DNA of 64,000 nt from JBEIGE01 sp040382055 (GTDB taxonomy: Bacteria > Pseudomonadota > Gammaproteobacteria > Burkholderiales > Burkholderiaceae_C), in the NCBI GenBank assembly GCA_040382055.1, contig JBEIGE010000008.1:56432-120431 (forward strand), read 5' to 3'. Position 1 is the first letter of the stretch, and each line of letters begins with the position of its first letter. Positions 51,277 to 58,649 of this stretch are shown in pieces. The position numbers and the translations under genes are program-made. The notes under the pieces were generated by a model, which saw only the letters and a list, made by a program, of their open reading frames with translations, had not been told where the DNA came from and ran no database searches.

Positions 51277-53133
51277 ATGGCCTTGCTACAAATTTTTGAA
51301 CCGGGCCAGACGCCTGACCCCCACCAGCGACGTGTGGCCGTGGGCATAGACCTGGGCACCACCCATTCCCTGGTTGCAGGCGTTCGCAATGGTGTGGCTG
51401 AATGCCTGCCGGATGCCCAAGGCCGGGTGATTTTGCCCTCGGTGGTGCGCTATCTGGCCGATGGCGGACGGCAGATTGGCTTTGATGCCCAGCCGTCCCT
51501 GGCCAGCGACCCTGAGAACACGCTGGCCTCGGTCAAGCGGTTTATGGGGCGTTCAGTGCACGACATCGTCGGCCGTGAAAAGCTGCCCTACCGGTTGATT
51601 GAACACAGCGGCATGCTGGGTATTGCCACGGTTGCAGGCGAAAAGTCTCCGGTAGAGGTCAGCGCCGATATTCTGGCCACGCTGCGTTACCGCGCTGAAG
51701 ACACTTTTAATGATGATCTCTATGGCGCTGTGATTACGGTGCCTGCCTATTTTGATGATGCCCAGCGCCAGGCCACCAAAGACGCTGCGCAGTTGGCCGG
51801 TCTGAATGTGTTGCGCCTGATCAATGAGCCAACCGCTGCGGCCATTGCCTATGGGCTGGACAATGCCAGCGAAGGCACTTTTGCAATTTACGACCTGGGT
51901 GGCGGCACCTTCGATATCTCCATCTTGCGCCTGACCCAAGGCGTTTTTGAGGTAATCGCCACCGGCGGTGACTCGGCCCTGGGGGGTGACGACTTTGATG
52001 CGGCTCTGGTGGACTGGGTGCTCACCCAAACCGGACATCACAGCGTGACCGCCGGTGACAAGGCCAGCCTGAAGGTGGCCGCACGGCAATGCAAGGAAAA
52101 ACTCTCCACTACAGATTTAGTAGCATTTAGAGCAACGCTGGCGGGGGCTGAGCTGGTTTTTGATGTCAAACGATCAGACTTTGAAGCGGCCACAGCCGCC
52201 TTGACTGCCCGCACTTTGAGCGCGGTGCGCAAGGCTTTGCGGGATGCCCAACTCTCTGCCGCCGACATTACCGGTGTTGTGATGGTGGGCGGCTCCACCC
52301 GCATGCCGCAGATCCAGCAGGCGGTTGCGCAGTTGTTTGGTCGCCAGCCGCTGAACAACCTCAACCCGGATGAGGTGGTGGCACTTGGCGCAGCGATTCA
52401 GGCCAACCAGCTGGCTGGCAACAACACGGCCGGTGATCTGCTGCTGCTCGACGTGATTCCCCTGTCTTTGGGCGTAGAAACCATGGGGGGCTTGGTGGAG
52501 CGCATTGTTCCGCGCAACCAGACCATACCCACGGCCATGGCCCAGGACTTCACCACCTACAAAGATGGTCAAACAGCTTTGGCATTGCATGTGGTGCAGG
52601 GCGACCGCGACCTGGTGGCCGACTGCCGTAGCCTGGCCCGCTTTGAGCTGCGTGGCATCCCGCCCATGGCCGCTGGCGCAGCGCGCATCCGGGTCACCTT
52701 TACCGTGGATGCAGACGGTTTGCTCAGCGTGGTGGCCAAGGAGCAGATCAGTGGCGTTGAGGCCAAAATTGATGTCAAACCCAGCTATGGTTTGGGCGAC
52801 GAACAGATTGCCCGTATGCTCAAAGACAGCTTTGAGACCGCACAACAGGACCTGCAGGCCCGCGCCGTTGTGGAAGCCCAGGTGGACGCAGACCGCATGG
52901 TGCTTGCCACCCAAAGCGCCCTGGACGCCGACGACGATTTGCTCAGCGCCCAGGAGCGAGCCGACATTGATGCCCTGATGGCCGCTGCCGTTGCAGCAAG
53001 ATCACTGACCGAAGCGCCGCTGATTGAAGCGGCCACCGAAGCGCTGGCCAAAGGCACCGAAGCCTTTGCCGCCATGCGCATGAACCGGGGCATACGCAAA
53101 GCCCTGTCCGGCAAAAACATTGCCACCGTCTAA
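51277..53133 (+). CDS. hscA: Fe-S assembly Hsp70 chaperone HscA
   Basis: 618 residues, two bases after hscB. The ATPase domain begins AVGIDLGTTHSLVAGV near residue 22 and includes YDLGGGTFDISIL and the MVGGSTRMPQIQQAV motif; a substrate domain follows (LLLLDVIPLSLGVETMGGL). Length and lack of the DnaK C-terminal EEVD-like lid tail mark it as HscA. It promotes cluster transfer from IscU by binding LPPVK. Confidence 0.96.
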   Translation: MALLQIFEPGQTPDPHQRRVAVGIDLGTTHSLVAGVRNGVAECLPDAQGRVILPSVVRYLADGGRQIGFDAQPSLASDPENTLASVKRFMGRSVHDIVGREKLPYRLIEHSGMLGIATVAGEKSPVEVSADILATLRYRAEDTFNDDLYGAVITVPAYFDDAQRQATKDAAQLAGLNVLRLINEPTAAAIAYGLDNASEGTFAIYDLGGGTFDISILRLTQGVFEVIATGGDSALGGDDFDAALVDWVLTQTGHHSVTAGDKASLKVAARQCKEKLSTTDLVAFRATLAGAELVFDVKRSDFEAATAALTARTLSAVRKALRDAQLSAADITGVVMVGGSTRMPQIQQAVAQLFGRQPLNNLNPDEVVALGAAIQANQLAGNNTAGDLLLLDVIPLSLGVETMGGLVERIVPRNQTIPTAMAQDFTTYKDGQTALALHVVQGDRDLVADCRSLARFELRGIPPMAAGAARIRVTFTVDADGLLSVVAKEQISGVEAKIDVKPSYGLGDEQIARMLKDSFETAQQDLQARAVVEAQVDADRMVLATQSALDADDDLLSAQERADIDALMAAAVAARSLTEAPLIEAATEALAKGTEAFAAMRMNRGIRKALSGKNIATV

Positions 53134-53146
53134 CCGATTGATCTAC

Positions 53147-53485
53147 ATGCCCATCATCAAAATACTGCCGCACGCCGAATACTGCCCCACGGGCGCTGAG
53201 ATCTTTGCCCCTGCGGGGACATCCATTTGCGAGGCCATGCTGGACAACCACATCAATATCGAACATGCCTGCGACATGAGTTGCGCCTGCACCACTTGCC
53301 ATGTGATTGTTCGCGAAGGCCTGGAGTCACTCAATGAGCAGGACGAGAGCGAAGAAGATCTGCTCGACCGCGCCTGGGGTCTTGAGCCCAACTCGCGCCT
53401 GAGCTGCCAGGCTTTTCTGGCACAGAAAGACCTGGTGGTGGAGATCCCCAAATACTCCATCAACCACGCCAAAGAGAACCACTAA
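53147..53485 (+). CDS. fdx: Isc-type 2Fe-2S ferredoxin
   Basis: 112 residues from the ATG at 53147. The adrenodoxin-like motif ACDMSCACTTCHVIV gives three ligands (C-x5-C-x2-C spacing) and SRLSCQAF the fourth. This ferredoxin gives electrons to Isc assembly. It begins 13 bases after hscA. The iscX gene that follows fdx in many gamma-proteobacteria is absent; dnaQ comes next. Confidence 0.95.
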   Translation: MPIIKILPHAEYCPTGAEIFAPAGTSICEAMLDNHINIEHACDMSCACTTCHVIVREGLESLNEQDESEEDLLDRAWGLEPNSRLSCQAFLAQKDLVVEIPKYSINHAKENH

Positions 53486-53516
53486 GACCGCTCTTGAGCC
53501 AGAGGTAAACAAACCC

Positions 53517-54233
53517 ATGCGTCAAATTTTTCTCGACACCGAAACCACGGGCCTGTCCGCTGAAAACGGCGACCGCATCATAGAAATTGCGTGCGTGGAG
53601 CTGGTCAACCGCAAGCTCACCGGCAATAACCTGCACTATTACCTCAACCCTGGGCGTGACAGCCACGAAGAAGCCTTGAAGGTGCACGGCATCAGCAATG
53701 AGTTTCTGAAAGACAAGCCGGTTTTTGGGGTGATTGCTGATGATCTGATGGCGTACCTGCAAGGCTGCGAGGTCATCATCCACAACGCCCAGTTTGATGT
53801 GGGTTTTCTGAATAAAGAACTGGAACTGGCTGGCAAGCCGCTGTTCAGGCAGTTTGTGTCCAGCGTGACCGATACCCTGGTGATGGCCAAGGACATCTAC
53901 CCCGGCAAAAGAAACTCACTCGATGCCCTGTGTGAGCGCCTGGGGGTCGACAACTCGGGCCGTACCCTGCATGGTGCCTTGCTGGATGCCGAGTTGCTTG
54001 CCGAGGTGTATATCAACCTCACCCGCGGGCAAGACGCGTTGTTGATGGACGTGTCCAGCCATCCATCTGCAAGTGGCACCGTCAACCGCACTGATCTGTC
54101 TGGTTTTGACCTGCCGGTGCTGATGGCCAACACCCAGGAAATAGCCGCCCACGAAGAGTTACTGGTACAACTGGACAAAGCCAGCGGCCAAAAGACGGTA
54201 TGGCGTGAAGTTGCGCTTACAGACGCTGAATGA
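53517..54233 (+). CDS. dnaQ: DNA polymerase III epsilon subunit (3'-5' proofreading)
   Basis: 238 residues. DEDDh exonuclease: ExoI IFLDTETTGLSAENGDRIIE at the start (Asp7, Glu9), ExoII HNAQFDVGFLNKEL near 92, ExoIII HGALLDAELLAEVY near 155 with catalytic His and Asp. The C-terminal tail (about 185-238) is the alpha-subunit-binding part. It follows fdx by 31 bases and ends just before tRNA-Val. Confidence 0.95.
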   Translation: MRQIFLDTETTGLSAENGDRIIEIACVELVNRKLTGNNLHYYLNPGRDSHEEALKVHGISNEFLKDKPVFGVIADDLMAYLQGCEVIIHNAQFDVGFLNKELELAGKPLFRQFVSSVTDTLVMAKDIYPGKRNSLDALCERLGVDNSGRTLHGALLDAELLAEVYINLTRGQDALLMDVSSHPSASGTVNRTDLSGFDLPVLMANTQEIAAHEELLVQLDKASGQKTVWREVALTDAE

Positions 54234-54286
54234 GCTGACAGGCCCGCCGGCTGGGGTGCGTGCTCTGGCATAATCACGGGCTTCTC

Positions 54287-54361
54287 GGGTCGTTAACTCA
54301 GCGGTAGAGTGCCACCTTCACACGGTGGAAGCCAGTGGTTCGATCCCACTACGACCCACCA
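54287..54361 (+). tRNA. tRNA-Val (anticodon CAC)
   Basis: The cloverleaf closes: acceptor GGGTCGT with ACGACCC, anticodon stem CCACC with GGTGG around loop TTCACAC (anticodon CAC), T-arm AGTGG-TTCGATC-CCACT, discriminator A and an encoded CCA. It reads GUG valine codons. It lies at the boundary between core genes and the cassette region; no second copy of its 3' end was seen downstream. Confidence 0.95.
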
Positions 54362-54365
54362 AATC

Positions 54366-54396
54366 AAAAAGCACTGATGAACTCAGTGCTTTTTTT
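54366..54396 (+). terminator. Rho-independent terminator after tRNA-Val
   Basis: GCACTGA and TCAGTGC pair around a 5-base loop, flanked by A5 on the left and a run of seven T on the right (bases 54390-54396). This is a strong intrinsic terminator for tRNA-Val and possibly for dnaQ read-through. Confidence 0.9.
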
Positions 54397-54552
54397 GTTT
54401 CCAGTACAGCAAAGCGGATGAAAAACCGCGCCCAATAGAGGCAGGCTTTTTCGGTTTGAAGGCTATAGTGCATGTAGTGAATGCACTCGCAAAGTTGGTT
54501 ATGCAGCCGCGATCGGCGTTGTTTGGTATTGAGCGGTACGAAAGGAACTCAG

Positions 54553-54792
54553 ATGTCTTGGAAGTTACACGTAATCCTCAAAGAAGGGGAAACACTGAAG
54601 CATGCGAGCTCGTCAACGCAAGGATTCATGCAAGAGACCGACGTAGACGTCTATTCGGTCGTTGGAGCTGACGGCGCTGTTGTGGGGTCGGTGACGGTTA
54701 CCGATCACACCGCTGTGCGTGGCTTCAAGAGAACAGTCAAAGTGGTGCAGAAGGACGACGTCGGCAAAGTAGTCGTCGACAAGACCGTGTGA
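54553..54792 (+). CDS. Small protein of unknown function
   Basis: 79 residues from the ATG at 54553, with AAAGGA 7 bases upstream, which fixes the start within a longer open frame. The sequence is SWKLHVILKEGETLKHASS, then TDVDVYSVVGADGAVVGSV and TVKVVQKDDVGKVVVD, alternating strands that suggest a small beta protein. No domain is recognised. It is the first gene after the tRNA terminator. Its stop is 105 bases before a GTTAGGT core, so it may be the leftmost gene of the cassette array. Confidence 0.7.
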   Translation: MSWKLHVILKEGETLKHASSSTQGFMQETDVDVYSVVGADGAVVGSVTVTDHTAVRGFKRTVKVVQKDDVGKVVVDKTV

Positions 54793-54845
54793 ACGAGATG
54801 AATGGTTTTCTGTCGCCTAAAAAGTTGTTCGACATGGACGAAAAC

Positions 54846-54904
54846 GCGTTACGGCACGCTTTACGCACTCAGTTCCTTTACGCCGGGCAACGCCGACGTT
54901 AGGT
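54846..54904 (+). repeat. Degenerate attC-like site before the TIR gene
   Basis: GTTAGGT at 54898-54904 fits the attC core GTTRRRY and lies just before the ribosome site of the next gene. Upstream, GCGTT-GGC (54846-54855) can pair with GCC-AACGC (54882-54893) with bulges. The left core RYYYAAC is not clear, so this is weaker than the site at 59688. Confidence 0.4.
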
Positions 54905-54919
54905 CTAAAGGAGTTCGCT

Positions 54920-55621
54920 TTGTACAAGTATGATTTTGGACTTTCTTTTGCCGGAGAGGATCGTAGGCACGCTGAAAAGCTTGCGCAACTCCTCAAGGAT
55001 GAGCATGTCCGAGTTTTCTATGACCGCGACGAGGAGGCAGATCTTTGGGGGCAAGATCTCTATCAGAGGTTTCAGAAGGTCTACGGCCAAGAATGCCGTT
55101 TCTTCATTCCATTCATATCGGCCAATTACATCTTCAAGAGATGGCCAAAACACGAACTGAAACAAGCCCAAGCCAGAGACTTTAAATCTGACGTCGAGTA
55201 CATCCTCCCGCTTCGACTTGATGACGCTGAACTACCAGGCATCAATGACACCACCGCTTATATTGACCTTCGGAGTCGAACTATTGAGGATGTCGCTCAA
55301 CTTTGCCTAACAAAACTGGTTCGTGACTCGGCTATTCGACAGTTATTCATATTCCTCAGGCAGAACAATCCCTCTGCGATGAAGCTGTTTGATAGTAGGC
55401 CAGCGACACTGCTAGTTCGCGTCGCAACATCTAAAGCCTCTTCGCTTGAGGGTATTTTTGCCCAGATTCCCCAGCAGGTTTGTAGTTGTAAGGATCACAA
55501 CAATATGTTTATGAATGGTGGGGCTGGACCCGCTGGCTGTATCCCTAGTGTTGATGCAGAACCACACACAACTTTCACATTGAGTCTCTCCGAGAACTTC
55601 TATGCCGAAATCAATGCATAA
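54920..55621 (+). CDS. TIR-domain protein
   Basis: 233 residues from a TTG at 54920 with AAAGGAG six bases upstream. Residues 1-135 are a TIR domain: YDFGLSFAGEDRRHAEKLAQ is strand A, VFYDRDEEADLWGQDLYQRF the BB-loop region, FFIPFISANYIFKRWPKHEL the helix with the W-x3-E glutamate that is catalytic in NAD-cleaving TIR proteins, and YILPLRLDD strand D. The C-terminal 100 residues match nothing I know and may sense or multimerise. A role in phage defence or NAD-derived signalling is likely from the family. The stop codon lies in an attC-like left core, as for a cassette gene. Confidence 0.82.
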   Translation: MYKYDFGLSFAGEDRRHAEKLAQLLKDEHVRVFYDRDEEADLWGQDLYQRFQKVYGQECRFFIPFISANYIFKRWPKHELKQAQARDFKSDVEYILPLRLDDAELPGINDTTAYIDLRSRTIEDVAQLCLTKLVRDSAIRQLFIFLRQNNPSAMKLFDSRPATLLVRVATSKASSLEGIFAQIPQQVCSCKDHNNMFMNGGAGPAGCIPSVDAEPHTTFTLSLSENFYAEINA

Positions 55622-55681
55622 CCTAGCAGTCAATCGGATCTGCGCAAAAAGCTACGCAGGCCGATTACTTCTATGTTCTGC
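55616..55681 (+). repeat. attC-like hairpin between TIR and DUF2867 genes
   Basis: GCATAAC (55616-55622) and GTTCTGC (55675-55681) are complementary in 6 of 7 positions and flank an imperfect stem: AATCGG-AT-CTGCG pairs with CGCAG-G-CCGATT, leaving unpaired bases on one side, as in attC sites. TAG and AGT blocks pair between. The TIR stop lies in the left core and the next ATG 4 bases after the right core. Confidence 0.6.
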
Positions 55682-55684
55682 CGA

Positions 55685-56212
55685 ATGAACAGAATTCCGT
55701 ATGAAGCCACCGCCCCGAGGAACAGCCGGGCCGCGTCCTTGCTCCCTGGAGCGTACTTTCACGACGCTTGGGCTATCGCTCCAGCAGCGCCAGACCTAGA
55801 CGCGCTTGAGCAGTTCCTCCGAGTTGCCGCGAGAACGCCTCGATGGATAGACACCTTGATGCGTATTAGAAACCGTATCGTCGGCCACTTTGGGCTGAAG
55901 AACCTCGGTGGCCTGTCTCAGATCCCGCCGAACAAAAGATCCTCCGAGTACGTCGTGGGAGAAAGGGTTGGCATCTTCACGCTTATATCCAAGACTGACG
56001 ACGAAGTACTTCTGGGCGATGATGACAAGCATCTGAATGTAGTCGTCTCCGTACACAAAGGTTCAGGCGGAGCTGATTCAGCGCCTGTAGTCACGGTGAC
56101 TACCGTGGTGCATGTGAAAAACTGGCTCGGCAAGCTTTACATGGTGCCTGTTGCTCCGGCGCATCGAGTTATCGCACGCGCAATGGTCAAGACTGTCGGC
56201 AATGCGGCCTGA
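55685..56212 (+). CDS. DUF2867 family protein
   Basis: 175 residues from the ATG at 55685, four bases after the attC-like right core; an ATG 12 bases upstream lies inside that core and is less likely. The pattern FHDAWAIAPAAPDLDALEQFL, WIDTLMRIRNRIVGHFGLK and VGIFTLISKTDDEVLLGDDDKHL is that of DUF2867, small cytoplasmic proteins with unknown role. No catalytic residues can be named. Its stop TGA is in the left core of a truncated attC. Confidence 0.82.
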   Translation: MNRIPYEATAPRNSRAASLLPGAYFHDAWAIAPAAPDLDALEQFLRVAARTPRWIDTLMRIRNRIVGHFGLKNLGGLSQIPPNKRSSEYVVGERVGIFTLISKTDDEVLLGDDDKHLNVVVSVHKGSGGADSAPVVTVTTVVHVKNWLGKLYMVPVAPAHRVIARAMVKTVGNAA

Positions 56213-56256
56213 CCCCTCGTTCAAGCCGCCCAGCTAAGGCAGGCAGCGAAACTACA
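56207..56256 (+). repeat. Left half of an attC site, apparently truncated
   Basis: GCCTGACCCCTCGTTCAAGC begins with the core GCCTGAC (one base from RYYYAAC) and closely resembles the left arm of well-known chromosomal attC sites. The expected right arm with GTTRRRY is not found; 10-15 bases further the homology to an IS110-type transposase begins. Confidence 0.55.
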
Positions 56257-56263
56257 AACGGTC

Positions 56264-56434
56264 ACCAGAGCACGCTCCCATGCCGATCAGTCAGGATGGA
56301 ACATTGACGATTAGTTCCATCAGTTTGCTGCGTGGCACCTCTGGGCGAACCAACACCGCCTCGCCTGTTTCATCCACGCCATGCACTGTAAAGACGTTTT
56401 TCGCAAGGTCGATCCCACCGGTTAGGATTGCCAT
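56264..56434 (-). pseudogene. IS110/IS1111-type transposase, N-terminal remnant
   Basis: From the ATG at 56434 the frame reads MAILTGGIDLAKNVFTVHGV, then DETGEAVLVRPEVPRSKL and NVPS, the start of DEDD transposases of the IS110 family, with the first catalytic Asp in GIDLAK. A TGA at 56291 interrupts it, after which LIGMGACSG continues the family pattern (usually LIGMEACSG) before homology is lost at about 56264. Only about 57 of roughly 340-400 codons remain. The IS1111 branch of this family includes elements that target attC sites, which fits the neighbouring truncated attC. Confidence 0.82.
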
Positions 56435-56471
56435 GAAATCCCCTTTCCACTAAACATGTGAGTTGATGACA

Positions 56472-56588
56472 ATGAAATTGCGGCGTGCCAAAAGATTTGT
56501 CTCCCCATCGTGGCACTTTGATGCCGTAAACCGCAACCCTGACGGTACGTGGCTCGCTTGGGACGGGGAAGTCCCTTTCATTCGTTAG
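56472..56588 (+). CDS. Possible 38-residue peptide, unknown
   Basis: MKLRRAKRFVSPSWHFDAVN, then RNPDGTWLAWDGEVPFIR, ends at a TAG that is part of the GTTAGAC attC-type core (56584-56590). Composition looks protein-like and the stop-in-core position matches the other cassette genes, but there is no strong ribosome site and no family resemblance. It may be a small cassette gene or the tail of a lost one. Confidence 0.3.
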   Translation: MKLRRAKRFVSPSWHFDAVNRNPDGTWLAWDGEVPFIR

Positions 56589-56598
56589 ACCTCAGAAG

Positions 56599-57072
56599 AT
56601 GCAACTCCGTCCTCTAGCACGCCGCCTCTTGACGCTCGCATTGGGGGGCACCAAGGGATTCTTTTTGACGGGTGCAATTACTTTTTATGTCATTTTTATC
56701 CTTCTGCAGATGGATGATCTCAATCTCATATGGCTGGTGCTCATAGTCGTCGCATTGATAGCCGCCGTGATGTACGGTAAACCCCGAATGAGTCGGTTCG
56801 ATATAGCTCAGAAGCAATTTCTGGAGACGACACTTCACTCAGAAAACAAGAAGTTTTCGTTCAATCCAAAGACCGCGACCATAGTCCGCCAAGACATCGA
56901 CCAAAACTGTGAATTCACTACATATCCAATCACCATCTACGCGCGGAACGAAAGCGGGGAGTACTTTGTCTATCGGTCAGATGGAGTGAAGCCCTCGATA
57001 AAACATCTGGAACATGACATCGCAAAGATCGTATTGAAAAATGCATATATCTCTCAACAAGAGTCTGTTTAG
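56599..57072 (+). CDS. Two-helix membrane protein of unknown function
   Basis: 157 residues. Hydrophobic helices at about residues 20-36 and 42-58 (IWLVLIVVALIAAVMYG) are followed by a soluble 100-residue domain with mixed strands (SRFDIAQKQFLETTLHSENK, YAYNRNESGEYFVYRSDG-like region). It resembles no family I know. It begins 9 bases after the GTTAGAC core, as expected for a gene cassette, and its A/T content is higher than that of the core genes. Confidence 0.62.
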   Translation: MQLRPLARRLLTLALGGTKGFFLTGAITFYVIFILLQMDDLNLIWLVLIVVALIAAVMYGKPRMSRFDIAQKQFLETTLHSENKKFSFNPKTATIVRQDIDQNCEFTTYPITIYARNESGEYFVYRSDGVKPSIKHLEHDIAKIVLKNAYISQQESV

Positions 57073-57075
57073 CTG

Positions 57076-57153
57076 GGCGGACTACACGGACACGCGTCAT
57101 CAGGTTGCCGCTTCGCGGCAGTTGCTGCGAGCCTGTGGCCTCCAACATTAGTC
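57076..57153 (+). repeat. attC-like site before the HEPN-like gene
   Basis: The inner stem TGCCGC-TTC-GCGGCA (57106-57120) is perfect. CCAAC followed by ATTAGTC (57147-57153) resembles a right core with the first base and one other base changed, and lies 7 bases before the GTG start. TTAGCTGGGCGG next to the previous stop is the inverted counterpart of 12 bases in the truncated attC at 56207-56256. Confidence 0.4.
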
Positions 57154-57160
57154 TCAGCCA

Positions 57161-57751
57161 GTGACAAGAGCTCCTACCGGTTTGAAAACAATAATTCTCA
57201 ATGGCGTAGCCGTTGGAGAGTTCGTTAGTACCGGGGATTTCGAAAAAGATGCTTCAGTGATTCGGAAATACCTAAAGGGAAAAGGCTTACACAAAGAAGA
57301 TAATTTAGTTCAAGCGATGTTCCGTCAAGCCCGCTCGTTTGCCACAACCGCCTCTTATCTTTATAAGAACGGACTGACCACCTCTCCAAGTAACGTAACT
57401 GACATCGCTCCGTTTGTCGTGAATAGCGCCTTTAGTATCGAGCTGTACTTGAAAACGCTTGCACAAGGCCACGGCAAAACCTTGAAGGGGCATGAGCTTT
57501 TGAAACTTTACGACGCACTGCCTGGGGCGGCGCTGGTCGCAATTCACGCCGAAATTCCAGCATGTGCAGCTAATCGCCGCCTCAACGAAGCCCCGGATTT
57601 GCGTCGCTATGTTCACGATCTGAATGACACATTCGTTGAGTGGCGCTACAGCTACGAGAAAGAGCGCACCAAGGCAGTTCATATTGAACCAACTATTTTC
57701 GTCATGGAGTGCCTTAATAATGCCTGCAAGCCTTTGCTTGAAGTCGCCTAA
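57161..57751 (+). CDS. HEPN-like helical protein
   Basis: 196 residues from GTG 57161. After a short strand-rich start, the protein is helical: AMFRQARSFATTASYLYKNG, IAPFVVNSAFSIELYLKTLA and LKGHELLKLYDALP, ending with FVEWRYSYEKE. The order with a helix carrying SIELYLK, then GHEL and a W-R-Y helix fits HEPN-type folds related to RNases and abortive-infection proteins, although the R-x4-6-H catalytic motif is not clear, so it could be an inactive or binding member. The stop TAA lies in a perfect GCCTAAC core. Confidence 0.55.
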   Translation: MTRAPTGLKTIILNGVAVGEFVSTGDFEKDASVIRKYLKGKGLHKEDNLVQAMFRQARSFATTASYLYKNGLTTSPSNVTDIAPFVVNSAFSIELYLKTLAQGHGKTLKGHELLKLYDALPGAALVAIHAEIPACAANRRLNEAPDLRRYVHDLNDTFVEWRYSYEKERTKAVHIEPTIFVMECLNNACKPLLEVA

Positions 57752-57790
57752 CCATCCTATATGGACTCCCCCATTTGGGGGATGTTCAGC
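57746..57790 (+). repeat. attC left core with hairpin after the HEPN-like gene
   Basis: GCCTAAC (57746-57752) is a perfect RYYYAAC core containing the stop codon. A CCCCC-ATTT-GGGGG hairpin follows at 57768-57781 and GTTCAGC at 57784-57790 may be a decayed right core. The remaining 190 bases to the next gene are A/T-rich and show no further feature. Confidence 0.35.
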
Positions 57791-57979
57791 TAGCTTGTTC
57801 GAGGTCACAATGTAGCAAAAGGAGCGCTTGATCTTTTCTATCTGGTTTAGTTTTTCTTCGAAAAAGTCATCCCAAATTACCTCCCACTTTGTAGTTTCCA
57901 ACATGCCCGTACACGTGTTCAACACACTGTCCTGTTTTTTTGATTTCTTTCACGGTGTCATCCCGGAAAACTGCGGGAT

Positions 57980-58513
57980 ATGTCAATAGTCCGCCATCTT
58001 GAACCTAACGCTGTGGGGAATACCCTGAGCATTTTTTTCTTACTGTTGCTGTCACTTGTGTCAAACGCCAGTTACGCACAGACACAGAACAAACCTATCA
58101 CGAGTGCAGAGGAGATTTTTGGCTGTTGGGAGAGGATCGACTTCTCCGATGAAGTCAAAAAGATGATGAACGAAATTGAACCCTGGCCCGTTCGGTATCA
58201 ATGGTTTTGTTTTGAGCCAGACGGAACGCTATCAACCTACATGTCTTCTTCCCCAAATGTCGTGACAGCTGAACAGTTACGCGAATCATTTAAGCTGCTA
58301 CGGAAGTCATTCACCTACTCCGTTCTTCCACGAAGCATTATCAAAACTGAAGCCGTGTCCGGACTAGAAACTTTACATTGGTTTGCAGCGTTTCTTGGTA
58401 CAACCAGAGCCTTCGATCAAAAAGTTATCGAGAAAGGAACATTAATAATGTCGCTCTTTGACGTGGAGAAAAACAAACCCGTGTACTGGCGCTATTTGAA
58501 GCGTATTCCGTAA
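57980..58513 (+). CDS. Secreted protein of unknown function
   Basis: 177 residues with a signal peptide (IFFLLLLSLVSNASYAQ, cleavage near residue 34). The mature part has CWERIDFSDEVKKMM and YQWFCFEPDGTLSTYMSS with two cysteines that could form a disulfide, then KNKPVYWRYLKRIP at the end. This lipocalin-like arrangement (FGCWERI...FEPDG...W) recalls stress or lipocalin-like domains, but no family is recognised. It lies in the cassette region on the same strand as its neighbours. Confidence 0.62.
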   Translation: MSIVRHLEPNAVGNTLSIFFLLLLSLVSNASYAQTQNKPITSAEEIFGCWERIDFSDEVKKMMNEIEPWPVRYQWFCFEPDGTLSTYMSSSPNVVTAEQLRESFKLLRKSFTYSVLPRSIIKTEAVSGLETLHWFAAFLGTTRAFDQKVIEKGTLIMSLFDVEKNKPVYWRYLKRIP

Positions 58514-58532
58514 ATGAGTGCGCGCCATCTAG

Positions 58533-58601
58533 GGCGAACCTTTCATTTCACCGGTGGCTGCGCGATCAAGCCGCTGGTCGCTGGGTATTCAAACGTTGGA
58601 C
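58533..58601 (+). repeat. attC-like site before the lipoprotein cytochrome gene
   Basis: GTTGGAC at 58595-58601 fits GTTRRRY. CCGGTGGCT and AGCCGCTGG pair over nine positions with two G-T pairs to form the inner stem. The left core is GGCGAAC, which fits RYYYAAC poorly. The next gene's ATG is 49 bases downstream with its own ribosome site. Confidence 0.5.
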
Positions 58602-58649
58602 ATCTTTATCGCGCTACGACATCCGCAAATCAAGGACGGAGGAGAACAT

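Noticed and set aside
54287..54361. tRNA-Val as the attachment site of an integrating island
   Set aside because: No integrase gene and no second copy of the tRNA 3' end were found in the following 7 kb; the region is better explained as an integron cassette array.
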